From Flexivirga oryzae (GTDB taxonomy: Bacteria; Actinomycetota; Actinomycetes; Actinomycetales; Dermatophilaceae), in contig NZ_JACHVQ010000001.1 in NCBI RefSeq assembly GCF_014190805.1, forward strand, positions 1,364,001-1,428,000: a stretch of 64,000 bases of DNA, read 5' to 3'. The position numbers and the translations under genes are program-made. Positions 54,739 through 63,339 of this stretch are shown here, one piece after another (position 1 is the stretch's first letter; each line of letters starts with the position of its first letter). The notes under the pieces were generated by a model. The model saw only the letters and a program-made list of their open reading frames with translations, did no database searches and was not told the DNA's origin.

Positions 54739-55350
54739 GTGTTCACCGGCATCGTCGAAGAGCTCGGAAGAGCCAAAGCGATCGAGCGACAGGGCGACTC
54801 GGCTCGGCTCACACTCGAGGCACACAGGGTGCTCGACCAGGTGGAGCACGGTGCGTCGATCGCGGTCAACGGGGTGTGCCTGACGGTCGTGGAACACACC
54901 ACGGACGAGTTCACCGTCGACGTGATGGCCGAGACCCTGGACCGGAGCAGCCTGGGGGCGCTGACGCCCGGCGGGCAGGTGAACCTGGAGCGCGCCATGC
55001 GCGCCGACGGACGGCTGGACGGCCACATCGTGCAAGGGCACGTCGACGGTGTCGTCGAGGTGCTCGGCCGGCAGGAGCACGAGCACTGGACCGAGTTACG
55101 GCTGTCGCTGCCGGCGGCGCTGGCGCCATACGTCGCCGAGAAGGGTTCGGTCGCCCTGGACGGCGTCTCCCTGACCGTCGCCTCGGTGACGGCTGACGCG
55201 TTCACGGTGTGCCTGATCCCGACGACGCTGCAGCTGACGACCTTCGGGGAGCGTGCGATCGGCGACCCGGTGAACATCGAGGTGGATGTGCTCGCCAAGT
55301 ACGTCGAGCGCATGGTCGGACTGAACGGGCAGCGAGGAGACCAGCAGTGA
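54739..55350 (+). CDS. ribE: Riboflavin synthase alpha subunit
   Basis: Riboflavin synthase joins two lumazines. The product is 203 residues with two similar lumazine-binding barrels: MFTGIVEELG, GASIAVNGVCLTV and then GHIVQGHVDGV, GSVALDGVSLTVASV. GTG 54739 starts 1 base after the ribD stop with GGAGGAAG at about 54727. The next gene overlaps its stop by 4 bases. Confidence 0.97.
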   Translation: MFTGIVEELGRAKAIERQGDSARLTLEAHRVLDQVEHGASIAVNGVCLTVVEHTTDEFTVDVMAETLDRSSLGALTPGGQVNLERAMRADGRLDGHIVQGHVDGVVEVLGRQEHEHWTELRLSLPAALAPYVAEKGSVALDGVSLTVASVTADAFTVCLIPTTLQLTTFGERAIGDPVNIEVDVLAKYVERMVGLNGQRGDQQ

Positions 55351-56051
55351 ACTTCTTCGAGCGCCTCTACGACGCGTCGATCACCATCGGCGGGCACGGC
55401 ATCACCTGGCGGGAGATCGTCGGAAACCTCTTCGGGCTGGCCTCGGCCATCGGCGGCATGCGGCGCAAGGTCTGGGCCTGGCCGGTCGGGATCGTCGGCA
55501 ACGCGTTGCTCTTCACGGTCTTCTTCGCGCTCGGCTTCACCGCCCACGGCGGACAGGTGATGTTCGGCCAGGCCGGCCGGCAGGTGTTCTTCATCATCAC
55601 CTCGATCTACGGGTGGTGGATCTGGCAGCGCAACAAGGCCGGTCGTCGCCCGGACGCCCCGGCCGTACAACCGCACTGGGCCACCGGCGCCGAGCGGCTC
55701 GGTTATCTCGGCTTCTGGCTGGTTGCAGTGGTTCTCGTGCAGTGGAGCAGCCGGGTGATCGGTGTCGGCTGGACACCGCCGAGCTGGTACTACTGGGCCG
55801 ACGCGTGGATCTTCGTCGGCTCGATCGTGGCGACGTTCGCCATGGCGCGCGGCTGGAACGACTTCTGGCTGGTCTGGATCGCGGTCGACCTCGTCGGTGT
55901 CCCGGAGCTGATCCACTTCCAGTACTACCCGTCGGCCGCGCTCTACGCGTTCTACGCATGTTTCGTCATCTGGGGTTTCTTCGTGTGGTTGCGAGTCAGC
56001 CGTCGGGCGGGCGATCCGTCCGACGTCGATGAAGAGTTGGTGAGGTCATGA
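55347..56051 (+). CDS. ribM: PnuC-family transporter, probable riboflavin permease RibM (PnuX)
   Basis: A 234-residue membrane protein of the PnuC family with about seven helices. ITWREIVGNLFGLASAIGGMRRKVWAWPVGIVGNALLFTVFF and VFFIITSIYGWWIWQRNKAG are characteristic, with a conserved W-x2-G-x-N motif and the later RGWNDFWLVWIAVDLVGVP. PnuC proteins in FMN-regulated rib operons of Corynebacterium and Streptomyces import riboflavin (RibM/PnuX), whereas other members take nicotinamide riboside or thiamine. Its position between ribE and ribBA, behind the FMN riboswitch, makes riboflavin the best guess. GTG 55347 overlaps the ribE stop. Confidence 0.85.
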   Translation: MNFFERLYDASITIGGHGITWREIVGNLFGLASAIGGMRRKVWAWPVGIVGNALLFTVFFALGFTAHGGQVMFGQAGRQVFFIITSIYGWWIWQRNKAGRRPDAPAVQPHWATGAERLGYLGFWLVAVVLVQWSSRVIGVGWTPPSWYYWADAWIFVGSIVATFAMARGWNDFWLVWIAVDLVGVPELIHFQYYPSAALYAFYACFVIWGFFVWLRVSRRAGDPSDVDEELVRS

Positions 56052-57241
56052 CAGATTCGATCGAGGCCGCCCTGGCCGAAATCGCCGCCGGCAGGCCGGT
56101 GCTCGTCGCGGACGACGCCGACCGGGAGAACGAGGTCGACCTCGTGATGGCCGCGCAGCATGCGGACGCGCGGTGGATCGGCTGGGCCGTCCGGCACGGG
56201 TCCGGCGTGATCTGCGCGCCGATGACACATACCGTGGCCGATCGGCTGGGGCTCCCACCGATGGTGCAGGACAACCAGGACCCGAAGGGCACGGCATACA
56301 CGATCTCCGTGGACGCGACCGGTCTCGCAACCGGGATCAGCGCCGCCGAGCGGGCGAAGACCCTTGCCACGCTGGCCGACCCGAGCTCGGTGGTGGCGGA
56401 CTTCACCCGCCCCGGACACATCTTCCCGTTGCGTGCCCGCGAGGGAGGCGTGCTCGAACGCACCGGCCACACCGAGGCCGCCGTCGACCTCGCCCGGTTG
56501 GCCGGGTGCTCCCCGGTCGGCGCGATCGTCGAACTCGTCCACGACGACGGGTCGATGATGCGGCTCGGGGACGCCGAGGAGCTCGCCGCCCGGGACGGGC
56601 TGCTCGTGATCACGATCGAGGACCTGGTGGCCTGGCGCAGGCTGCACGACCGGGTGGTGTGCCGGGCGCGCACGAAGCTGCCGACGCCGCACGGCGCATT
56701 CACGATGTTCGGGTACACCGACCTGCTCACCGGTCATGATCACGTGGCACTGGTGTCACCCCACGGGATCTCCGACGAATCACCGCTCGTCCGCGTGCAT
56801 TCGGAGTGCCTCACCGGCGACGCATTCGGCTCGACGCGGTGCGACTGCGGTCCACAGCTGACCGAGTCCATGCGGCGGATCGGCGCCGGCGGCGGGGTGA
56901 TCGTCTACCTGCGCGGTCACGAAGGACGTGGCGTCGGCCTGCTCGACAAGCTGCGCGCCTACGAGCTGCAGGACAGCGGCTTCGACACCGTCGACGCGCA
57001 GACCGAGCTCGGACTGCCGATCGACGACCGCGAGTTCGGCGCCGCCGCCGCGATCCTGCGTGACCTCGGGATCACCTCGATGCGACTGCTGACGAACAAC
57101 CCGCAGAAGGAGAAGCAGCTGGCGGCGCTGGGTCTGCAGGTGGAGCGGGTGCCGCTGGTCACCGGCCGCACCGTCAACAACAGCCGGTACCTGGACACCA
57201 AACGGGACCGCCTCGGCCACCACCTCGGAGACACAGCATGA
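56048..57241 (+). CDS. ribBA: Bifunctional 3,4-dihydroxy-2-butanone 4-phosphate synthase / GTP cyclohydrolase II
   Basis: RibBA starts both branches of riboflavin synthesis from ribulose 5-phosphate and GTP. The product is 397 residues. The RibB half has ADDADRENEVDLVMAAQ, PMT..ADRLGLPPM, TGISA-x2-RA and RPGHIFPLRAREGGVLERTGHTEAAVDL. The RibA half has the zinc set CLTGDAFGSTRCDCG, then YLRGHEGRGVGLLDKLRAYELQD and LLTNNPQKE. It overlaps ribM and ribH by 4 bases. Confidence 0.96.
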   Translation: MTDSIEAALAEIAAGRPVLVADDADRENEVDLVMAAQHADARWIGWAVRHGSGVICAPMTHTVADRLGLPPMVQDNQDPKGTAYTISVDATGLATGISAAERAKTLATLADPSSVVADFTRPGHIFPLRAREGGVLERTGHTEAAVDLARLAGCSPVGAIVELVHDDGSMMRLGDAEELAARDGLLVITIEDLVAWRRLHDRVVCRARTKLPTPHGAFTMFGYTDLLTGHDHVALVSPHGISDESPLVRVHSECLTGDAFGSTRCDCGPQLTESMRRIGAGGGVIVYLRGHEGRGVGLLDKLRAYELQDSGFDTVDAQTELGLPIDDREFGAAAAILRDLGITSMRLLTNNPQKEKQLAALGLQVERVPLVTGRTVNNSRYLDTKRDRLGHHLGDTA

Positions 57242-57705
57242 GTAAACACGGCGCGCCCGCCCCTGAAGCAGTGGACGGCAGCGGGTTGCGAGTGGCCGTC
57301 GTGGCGGCTTCCTGGCACCAGCAGGTGATGGACGGGTTGATCGACGGCGCACGGCGCGGTCTCGACGCGTGCGGGATCCCGGACGCCGAGGTGGTCCGGG
57401 TGCCCGGCACGTTCGAGTTGTCGGTGGCGTGCGCGCGGCTCGCCCCGTCATACGACGCACTGGTGGCGCTCGGTGTGGTGATCCGCGGCGGCACACCGCA
57501 CTTCGACTATGTGTGCACGGCGGCGACACACGGCCTGACCGACGTGTCGGTCCGGACCGGCACCCCGGTCGGCTTCGGGGTGCTGACCTGTGACGACGAC
57601 GCCCAGGCGCTCGACCGCGCGGGGTTGCCGGGGTCCGCCGAGGACAAGGGGTTCGAGGCGGCGACGGCAGCCGTGGCCACCGCCATGACCCTGCGTGAGA
57701 GCTAA
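57238..57705 (+). CDS. ribH: 6,7-Dimethyl-8-ribityllumazine synthase
   Basis: RibH condenses the two branch products to lumazine. The product is 155 residues. VAVVAASWHQQVMDGLIDGA, VVRVPGTFELSVACARLA and YDALVALGVVIRGGTPHFDYVC are the family stretches; GVLTCDDDAQALDRAG precedes the end. The usual His88 stretch (GGTPHFDY) is intact. The ATG overlaps the ribBA stop codon. It is the last rib gene; no terminator hairpin is evident before hisE, 67 bases on. Confidence 0.96.
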   Translation: MSKHGAPAPEAVDGSGLRVAVVAASWHQQVMDGLIDGARRGLDACGIPDAEVVRVPGTFELSVACARLAPSYDALVALGVVIRGGTPHFDYVCTAATHGLTDVSVRTGTPVGFGVLTCDDDAQALDRAGLPGSAEDKGFEAATAAVATAMTLRES

Positions 57706-57771
57706 GCGTGCCGGGCGTGACGCCATCCGACCAGGGATCAGAGTGTGGTCCAGCTGCAGCAGTGAAGTCCG

Positions 57772-58056
57772 GTGCAATTAGCCTTGGCTGACGTGAAGAC
57801 GTTCGATCAGCTGTTTGCTGAGCTAAGGACCAAGGCCAAGGATCGGCCCGCCGATTCGGGCACCGTGCGTGAGCTCGACGCCGGCGTGCATTTCATCGGC
57901 AAGAAGATCGTCGAGGAAGCCGCCGAGGTCTGGATGGCAGCTGAGCATGAGGGCGTGGAGCGGACCGCCGAGGAGATCAGCCAACTGCTCTACCACCTGC
58001 AGGTGCTGATGATCGCCCAGGACATCACGCTGGAGGACGTCTATGCCCACCTCTGA
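57772..58056 (+). CDS. hisE: Phosphoribosyl-ATP pyrophosphatase
   Basis: HisE catalyses the second step of histidine synthesis. The product is 94 residues, an all-alpha NTP-pyrophosphatase (MazG-like) fold. FIGKKIVEEAAEVWMAAEHEGVERTAEEISQLLYHLQVLMI carries the E-x2-E-x12-E-x2-D-type metal motif. GTG 57772 gives MQLALADVKTF, comparable to M. tuberculosis HisE; GTG 57793 gives MKTFDQLF and is a real alternative. It overlaps hisG by 14 bases. Confidence 0.94.
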   Translation: MQLALADVKTFDQLFAELRTKAKDRPADSGTVRELDAGVHFIGKKIVEEAAEVWMAAEHEGVERTAEEISQLLYHLQVLMIAQDITLEDVYAHL

Positions 58057-58909
58057 CATGCTCCGTGTCGCCATGCCCAACAAGGGCGCGCTCGCCGAGG
58101 CGAGTGCGCAGATCATGCGCGAGTCCGGCTACCGTGTGCGTCGGGAGTCCAAGGAACTGGTGGTCGTCGACGCCGAGCAGCAGGTGGAGTTGTTCTACCT
58201 GCGGCCGCGTGACATCGCCGTGTATGTCGGCCGCGGTCACCTCGATGTCGGCATCACCGGCCGGGATCTGTTGCTCGACTCCGGTGCCCCCGCGACCGAA
58301 GTCATGCAGCTCGGCTTCGGTGCGTCCACCTTCCGTTACGCCGCGCGGACGGGACAGATCTCGTCGGTCGACGAACTCGACGGCAAGCGCATCGCGACCA
58401 GCTTCGCCGGCCTGGTCGGTAAGGACCTCGCGGACAAGGGGATCGACGCCTCCGTGGTCCATCTCGACGGAGCCGTGGAGACGGCGGTGACCCTTGGAGT
58501 CGCCGACGTGATCGCCGACGTCGTGGAGACCGGCACGACGCTCCGGAATGCGGGGCTCGAGGTCTTCGGCGACCCGATCCTGCACTCCGAAGCGGTACTG
58601 ATCCGGCCGCAGGACCGGGTGGCGGAGCCGGATGCTGCCGTCGAAGTGCTGATCCGGCGGTTGCAGGGTGTCCAGACGGCCAGCCGCTACGTGATGATGG
58701 ACTACGACATACGGGTCGAGCTGGTCGAGCAGGCCTGTGCGTTGACGCCGGGTCTGGAGTCGCCGACCGTGTCGCCGCTGCATCGCGAGGGGTATGTCGC
58801 GGTGCGTTCCATGGTGCCGCGGTCATCCACGAATGCCGTGATGGACCGGCTCTACGAGATCGGCGCACGGGCGATCCTGGTCACCGAGATCGCGGCCTGC
58901 CGGTTGTGA
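58043..58909 (+). CDS. hisG: ATP phosphoribosyltransferase (long form)
   Basis: HisG makes the first dedicated histidine intermediate. The product is 288 residues, the long, self-regulated form with a C-terminal histidine-binding domain. VAMPNKGALAEASAQIMRESGY, RPRDIAVYVGRGHLDVGITGRDLL and the PRPP loop ADVIADVVETGTTLRNAGLE are diagnostic. The C-terminal regulatory domain is GYVAVRSMVPRSSTNAVMDRLYEIGARAIL. ATG 58043 overlaps hisE; ATG 58058 is an alternative. Confidence 0.96.
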   Translation: MPTSDMLRVAMPNKGALAEASAQIMRESGYRVRRESKELVVVDAEQQVELFYLRPRDIAVYVGRGHLDVGITGRDLLLDSGAPATEVMQLGFGASTFRYAARTGQISSVDELDGKRIATSFAGLVGKDLADKGIDASVVHLDGAVETAVTLGVADVIADVVETGTTLRNAGLEVFGDPILHSEAVLIRPQDRVAEPDAAVEVLIRRLQGVQTASRYVMMDYDIRVELVEQACALTPGLESPTVSPLHREGYVAVRSMVPRSSTNAVMDRLYEIGARAILVTEIAACRL

Positions 58910-59385
58910 CGGCAGTGACGTCGGACTCCGGCCGTGCGATGGCCGCCTATGCAACGTTCCGGCCGCGCAGGTCGCGATTCGTGAGCATCGGCGTGGGGAT
59001 CGCGCTCGTCGTGGTGTTCGTCATCGTGGCGCTGCGGATCCCGCACGGGGGAGTGACCGGCTGGAACACCCCCGACTCCGTCGCCATGATCGCGTTCGCG
59101 GTGGCGGTCGCGGCGTTCCTGCTGCGGTACGCCTTCGTGCACGCGACACCCACCCCGGAGGGTCTTCACGTCACCAACCTGATCGTCTCGCGCGACCTGG
59201 ACTGGGCGGAGATCGTCAACGTGCAGTTCGGCAACGGCGCACCCTGGCTGACCCTGGAACTCAGTGACACCGAGACGTTGGCGGTGATGGCGGTGCAGCG
59301 GTCCGACGGTGCGTTCGCCGAGGCGGAGGCCGGCCGGCTCGCGGCGCTCGTCGAGGCCCACAACCGCCCCCCGCGCGACGACTGA
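58906..59385 (+). CDS. PH domain membrane protein
   Basis: A 159-residue protein: two membrane helices (FVSIGVGIALVVVFVIVALRI and VAMIAFAVAVAAFLLRYAF), then a small bacterial PH domain (bPH_6) with GLHVTNLIVSRDLDWAEIVNVQF. The function is unknown. The gene is a standard neighbour of hisG in Actinobacteria, usually just before hisF; here a kinase gene and the ectoine genes separate it from hisF. GTG 58906 overlaps the hisG stop. Confidence 0.85.
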   Translation: MTAVTSDSGRAMAAYATFRPRRSRFVSIGVGIALVVVFVIVALRIPHGGVTGWNTPDSVAMIAFAVAVAAFLLRYAFVHATPTPEGLHVTNLIVSRDLDWAEIVNVQFGNGAPWLTLELSDTETLAVMAVQRSDGAFAEAEAGRLAALVEAHNRPPRDD

Positions 59386-59412
59386 AGGAGCCGGCTTGCG
59401 CAGGGTCGGACG

Positions 59413-59964
59413 TTACTGCGTGCGCAGGATCAGGTCGGCGTGCTCGCGGGTGCGGTCGGCGCCGAAGACCTGCTCCTCCTGGAGCGCCCAGCGCTGCCAG
59501 TGCGGTCGGTAGGCGTCACCGTCGCGGGCGAGCGCGCGATGCTTGCGGGTGGCGTCGTCGGCGTCCAGCCAGACGCGGAGGTCGGCATACGGTCGCGCGA
59601 GGCCGACGCTGCTGCCGGCGCCCTCGACGATCACCACAGCGGCCGGGGACACTGCGACCAGGGGGCCGAATTCGTCGTGTTCCCAGTCGAACTGGCGGAA
59701 CGCAGCCGGTTCGTGACGACGTAGCGGCGCGAGCACCTGCGCGGCCAGCAGCGCCGGGGTTGCGGCCAGGCCGTCCCAGCCGGGGTAGATGTGGTCGAGG
59801 TGGACGACGCCGGCATCCGGCAACCGCGCGGCCAGGGCGGCGGCGAACGTGGTCTTGCCGGAGCCGCTGCGCCCGTCGATCGCGACGATCGCCGGACGGG
59901 TGCGGATCGCGCGGGCACGACCCGCGACGAGATCCACCTGCTCGGCCGAGGGTCCGTCGCTCAC
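59413..59964 (-). CDS. P-loop nucleoside kinase (uridine kinase-like)
   Basis: A 183-residue P-loop kinase of the uridine kinase/AAA-type superfamily. Walker A is AIDGRSGSGKTT (about residues 28-39); VVHLDHIYPGWDG resembles the substrate/Mg Asp segment, and VVIVEGAGSSVG the beta-strand after it; RKHRALARDGD fits a lid. The substrate is unknown, possibly a nucleoside or a small alcohol. GTG 59964 (MSDGPSAEQV) is chosen; TTG 59973 adds three residues. It lies downstream of ectD on the same strand, 63 bases away, and converges with the PH-domain gene. Confidence 0.75.
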   Translation of the reverse strand: MSDGPSAEQVDLVAGRARAIRTRPAIVAIDGRSGSGKTTFAAALAARLPDAGVVHLDHIYPGWDGLAATPALLAAQVLAPLRRHEPAAFRQFDWEHDEFGPLVAVSPAAVVIVEGAGSSVGLARPYADLRVWLDADDATRKHRALARDGDAYRPHWQRWALQEEQVFGADRTREHADLILRTQ

Positions 59965-60027
59965 ACGGAGCAACCTAGCGGGCGAGCGGCGGGTCCTGAC
60001 GGCGAGCGGCCCGGCGACCCGGCTGCA

Positions 60028-60921
60028 TCAGGACAGCGGGGTGACGTCCCGGTTCGCGATGTGGTTCGGCCGCGGGGCGGCTGCGGCGAACGGCTGCTGC
60101 GGAGCGTTCTCGACGCTGTTGAAGACCAGGAAGATGTTGGACCGCGGGTACGGCGTGATGTTGTTCGCCGACGCGTGCATGATGTTCGAGTCGAACCAGA
60201 GCGCCGAACCGGCCGGGCCGGTGAACTGGTCGATCCCGCAGCGTTCGGCGAGAGCCGCGATCGACGCCTCGCTCGGCACGCCGACCGTCTGCTCCTGCAG
60301 TGAGGACGCGTGGTTGTCGGCCGGTGTCTCGCCGACGCCGGGCACGAAGACCTCGTGGGATCCCGGCATCACCATCAGGCCGCCGTTGAACGGGTAGTTG
60401 CGGGTCAGCGCGATCGAGCAACTCACCGCACGCGGTGCCGGGAGTCCGTCCTCGGCGTGCCAGGTCTCGAAGTCCGAGTGCCAGTAGAACCCGGTGCCCT
60501 TGAAACCCGGCATGTAGTTGATCCGGGTCTGGTGCAAGTAGACCTCGGAACCGAGCAACTGCCGCGCCCGATCAAGCAACCGCGGGTCACGGGTCAGTGC
60601 GTCGATCCGGGCACTGAGCTGCTCGACCTGGAAGATCGACCGAACCTCTCCCGAGACCTTCTCGGTGATGATCCGCTCGTCACCGAGAAGTGACCGGTCG
60701 GTGCTCAGCCGATGCAACTCGGCGTTGAACTCCGAGACCTCGTCGGCGCTGATGAAGTCCGGCAGGATCGTGTAACCACGACGGGCATGTGCCTTCAGCG
60801 CGACGTCGTCGAACGGGCCGTCGGTACCCGACCCCCACACCGTCGGGTGGCTCCGAGCAAGGAATTCACCGCCCTGCGTGCGGGTCGGGTAGGCATCGAG
60901 GGTCGCGGTCGTGGTCGTCAT
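60028..60921 (-). CDS. ectD: Ectoine hydroxylase
   Basis: EctD makes 5-hydroxyectoine with Fe(II), O2 and 2-oxoglutarate. The product is 297 residues. The iron triad is complete: His148 and Asp150 in FYWHSDFETWH and His249 in NIMHASANN. GEVRSIFQVE and INYMPGFKGTGF are the conserved 2-oxoglutarate and ectoine-binding stretches. The ATG at 60921 has AAGGA upstream. It is the fourth gene of a minus-strand ectABCD operon, 46 bases after ectC, so hydroxyectoine is made as well as ectoine. Confidence 0.97.
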   Translation of the reverse strand: MTTTTATLDAYPTRTQGGEFLARSHPTVWGSGTDGPFDDVALKAHARRGYTILPDFISADEVSEFNAELHRLSTDRSLLGDERIITEKVSGEVRSIFQVEQLSARIDALTRDPRLLDRARQLLGSEVYLHQTRINYMPGFKGTGFYWHSDFETWHAEDGLPAPRAVSCSIALTRNYPFNGGLMVMPGSHEVFVPGVGETPADNHASSLQEQTVGVPSEASIAALAERCGIDQFTGPAGSALWFDSNIMHASANNITPYPRSNIFLVFNSVENAPQQPFAAAAPRPNHIANRDVTPLS

Positions 60922-60967
60922 ACGAAATGCAGTCCTTCCGGGTGGATCGTGTGGTGCTGTCGGCGTC

Positions 60968-61357
60968 TCAGGCCTCGAGCACCAAGGGGTAGACGCCGTT
61001 CTCGTCGTGGATCTCGCGGCCGGTCACCGGCGGGTTGAAGACGCACACCGTGCGCATCTCGGTGCGCGGCAGCACCTGGTGCTTGTCGTGGTCGTTGAGC
61101 AGGTAGAGCGAGCCGGGCTGCAACGCGTGCCGCTCACCGGTGGCCTTGTTCACGATCTCGCCCTCACCCTCGACGATGAACACCGCTTCGATGTGGTTGG
61201 CGTACCAGAAGTCGTTGACGGTCCCGGCGTACAGCGTGGTCTCGTGCACGGAGAAGCCGACACCCTCACGTGCCAGCACGATGCGCTTGCTGCGCCAGTT
61301 GTCGGTCTTGATGTCGTCGACGGTGTCAGTGACCTCGTCGATGGAGCGGACCAGCAT
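60968..61357 (-). CDS. ectC: L-Ectoine synthase
   Basis: EctC closes N-gamma-acetyl-diaminobutyrate to ectoine. The product is 129 residues, a cupin. MLVRSIDEVTDT is the typical N terminus; GVGFSVHETTLYAGTVNDFWYANHIEAVFIVEGEGEI contains the metal Glu and His positions; GSLYLLNDHDKHQVLPRTEMRTVCVFNPPVTG is the C-terminal half. GAGGAA just before the ATG at 61357 is the ribosome binding site. It follows ectB by 53 bases. Confidence 0.98.
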   Translation of the reverse strand: MLVRSIDEVTDTVDDIKTDNWRSKRIVLAREGVGFSVHETTLYAGTVNDFWYANHIEAVFIVEGEGEIVNKATGERHALQPGSLYLLNDHDKHQVLPRTEMRTVCVFNPPVTGREIHDENGVYPLVLEA

Positions 61358-61410
61358 GGGAAGTTCCTCTCGAGTGGGCTTTGGATTCGTATGGCGGGCA
61401 GCGGCGTTCG

Positions 61411-62670
61411 TCAGCCGAGCGCGTCCATGGTCGCGGTGCGCAGGGTCGCGAGCCCGCGGGTCAGCTCGTCCTCGCTGATCGTCAGCGGCGGTAGCAGCTT
61501 GATGACCTCGTCGCGCGGCCCGGAGGTCTCCACGAGCAGCCCCGCGTCGAAGGCGTTGCGGCAGGTCGCCTGTGCAGCGTCGGGGTCGGCGAACTCCAGA
61601 CCGCGGATGAGGCCGCGGCCCTTTGCCGTCAGCTCACCCTCGGGACGCTTGGCGACGATGCTGTTGAGCGTCGCCTCGACGAAGGCTCCCTTGGTCACCG
61701 TGGAGTCCTCCAGCGTCGTGTCCGCCCAGTAGGTGCGGATCGCCTCCGCCGCAGTCACGAACGCCGGCGCGAAACCACGGAAGGTGCCGTTGTGCTCGCC
61801 CGGGTCCCACACGTCGAGCTCGGGCCGCAGCAGGGTAAGGGCCAGCGGAAGGCCGTAACCGCTGATCGCCTTGGACAGGCAGATGATGTCGGGGACGATG
61901 CCGGCCTCCTCGAAGCTGAAGAAGCCACCCGTGCGACCACACCCGACCTGGATGTCGTCGACGATCAACAGGATCTCGTGCTCGCGGCAGATCTCCGAGA
62001 GCCGGCGCAGCCACTCCAGGCGCGCCGTGTTGACCCCGCCCTCACCCTGCACCGTCTCGACGATGACCGCCGCCGGTGTATTGAGGCCCGAGCCGGAGTC
62101 GGCCAGCAGACGTTCGAAGTAGACGAAGTCGGGGATGTCGCCGTTGAAGTAGTCGTCGTACGGCATGGGCGTGGAGTGCACCAGCGGTACACCCGCACCC
62201 TCCCGTTTCATCGAGTTTCCGGTGACGGCGAGGGCGCCCAGCGTCATACCGTGAAATGCGTTGGTGAAGTTGATGATCGACTCGCGGCCGGTGACCTTGC
62301 GGGCGAGCTTGAGCGCTGCCTCGACGGCGTTGGCGCCGCCGGGGCCGGGGAACATGACGGTGTGGTCGAGTCCGCGTGGCCGCAGGATCTGCTCGGTGAA
62401 CGTGGCCAGGAAGTCCTCGCGCGCCGTGGTGAACATGTCCAGCGAATGAACGATGTTGTCCTCGGCCAAGTACTGCAGCAACGCGTCCTTGAGGATCGGG
62501 TTGTTGTGCCCGTAGTTCATCACTCCGGCGCCGGTGAAGAAGTCGAGGTACTCCTTCCCGTCCGGGGTGTGCAGGAAGCTGCCCTGCGCGCGCTCGAACG
62601 TCACGGGCCAGGTGCGGGAGTAGCTCCGGACACCGGACTCGAGGGTGGTCGTGTCGGTGGTCACGGTCAT
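61411..62670 (-). CDS. ectB: Diaminobutyrate-2-oxoglutarate transaminase
   Basis: EctB makes 2,4-diaminobutyrate from aspartate semialdehyde with PLP. The product is 419 residues, class III aminotransferase. RSYSRTWPVTFERAQGS, FFTGAGVMNYGHNNP, the dimer segment MFPGPGGANAVEAALKLARK, DDIQVGCGRTG and the Schiff-base lysine in CLSKAISGYGLP are present. ATG 62670 has AAGGATT upstream. It is 99 bases from ectA. Confidence 0.97.
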   Translation of the reverse strand: MTVTTDTTTLESGVRSYSRTWPVTFERAQGSFLHTPDGKEYLDFFTGAGVMNYGHNNPILKDALLQYLAEDNIVHSLDMFTTAREDFLATFTEQILRPRGLDHTVMFPGPGGANAVEAALKLARKVTGRESIINFTNAFHGMTLGALAVTGNSMKREGAGVPLVHSTPMPYDDYFNGDIPDFVYFERLLADSGSGLNTPAAVIVETVQGEGGVNTARLEWLRRLSEICREHEILLIVDDIQVGCGRTGGFFSFEEAGIVPDIICLSKAISGYGLPLALTLLRPELDVWDPGEHNGTFRGFAPAFVTAAEAIRTYWADTTLEDSTVTKGAFVEATLNSIVAKRPEGELTAKGRGLIRGLEFADPDAAQATCRNAFDAGLLVETSGPRDEVIKLLPPLTISEDELTRGLATLRTATMDALG

Positions 62671-62769
62671 GGCAATCCTTCGGTCGATCGAATGACGTTC
62701 GGGCAGACGCTCCGAACGCGCGCCACGGAGCGTGGTCCGTGGCGGAAAAGTGCTGCTGGGGTCAGGCGA

Positions 62770-63339
62770 TCAGCGCAACGGGGCGATGCGCAGCATCGGC
62801 TCGCCGGCATGGCCGTCGGGGAAGTGCGCAGACGGAATGCCTTCTGACCAGGTCAGTTCCGCATCGTGCTGGCGGGCGATGCTGCCGAACAGTGCTCGTG
62901 ACGCGCTGTTGGTCTCCTCGACCGTCGCCTCCAGGGCGTCGATCGACTCCGTGGTCTCGAGCAGGTGCCCGATCATCCGGCGAGCCACGCCACGCCCCCG
63001 CTGGTCGCCGCGCACAGCCACCTGCCAGACGAACAGGTGCGATGGCCGCTCCGGTGGCCGGAAGCCGAGCACGTAGCCCACGATCTCGTTGTCCGACATC
63101 GCGATCCGGCAGGTCGTCGCAAAATCTCGGGCCATCAACAGGTAGGCGTACGACGAGTTCAGGTCGAGCTCGCCGCCATCGCGGGCGAGCGCCCACATCT
63201 GGGCCCCGTCGGACGGTTCCGGCGGTCGCACCACCAACCCGGACTGGGCGGCGGTGCGGGGAACGTGCGAGCGAAGCGCACGGGTCGTGCGGTGGTGGGT
63301 GGATTGCGGTCGGGTCGGTACTTCGATTGGTATCGGCAT
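62770..63339 (-). CDS. ectA: L-2,4-diaminobutyric acid acetyltransferase
   Basis: EctA acetylates diaminobutyrate. The product is 189 residues with a GNAT fold: LVVRPPEPSDGAQMWALARDGGELDLNSSYAYLLMARDFATT is the EctA-specific start, FVWQVAVRGDQRGRGVARRMIGHLL carries the acetyl-CoA loop R-G-R-G, and ALEATVEETNSASRALF is the family helix. ATG 63339 has GAGGG (63345-63349 complement) at a good spacing; longer frames to 63987 run antisense into hisF. It is the first gene of the minus-strand operon. Confidence 0.94.
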   Translation of the reverse strand: MPIPIEVPTRPQSTHHRTTRALRSHVPRTAAQSGLVVRPPEPSDGAQMWALARDGGELDLNSSYAYLLMARDFATTCRIAMSDNEIVGYVLGFRPPERPSHLFVWQVAVRGDQRGRGVARRMIGHLLETTESIDALEATVEETNSASRALFGSIARQHDAELTWSEGIPSAHFPDGHAGEPMLRIAPLR

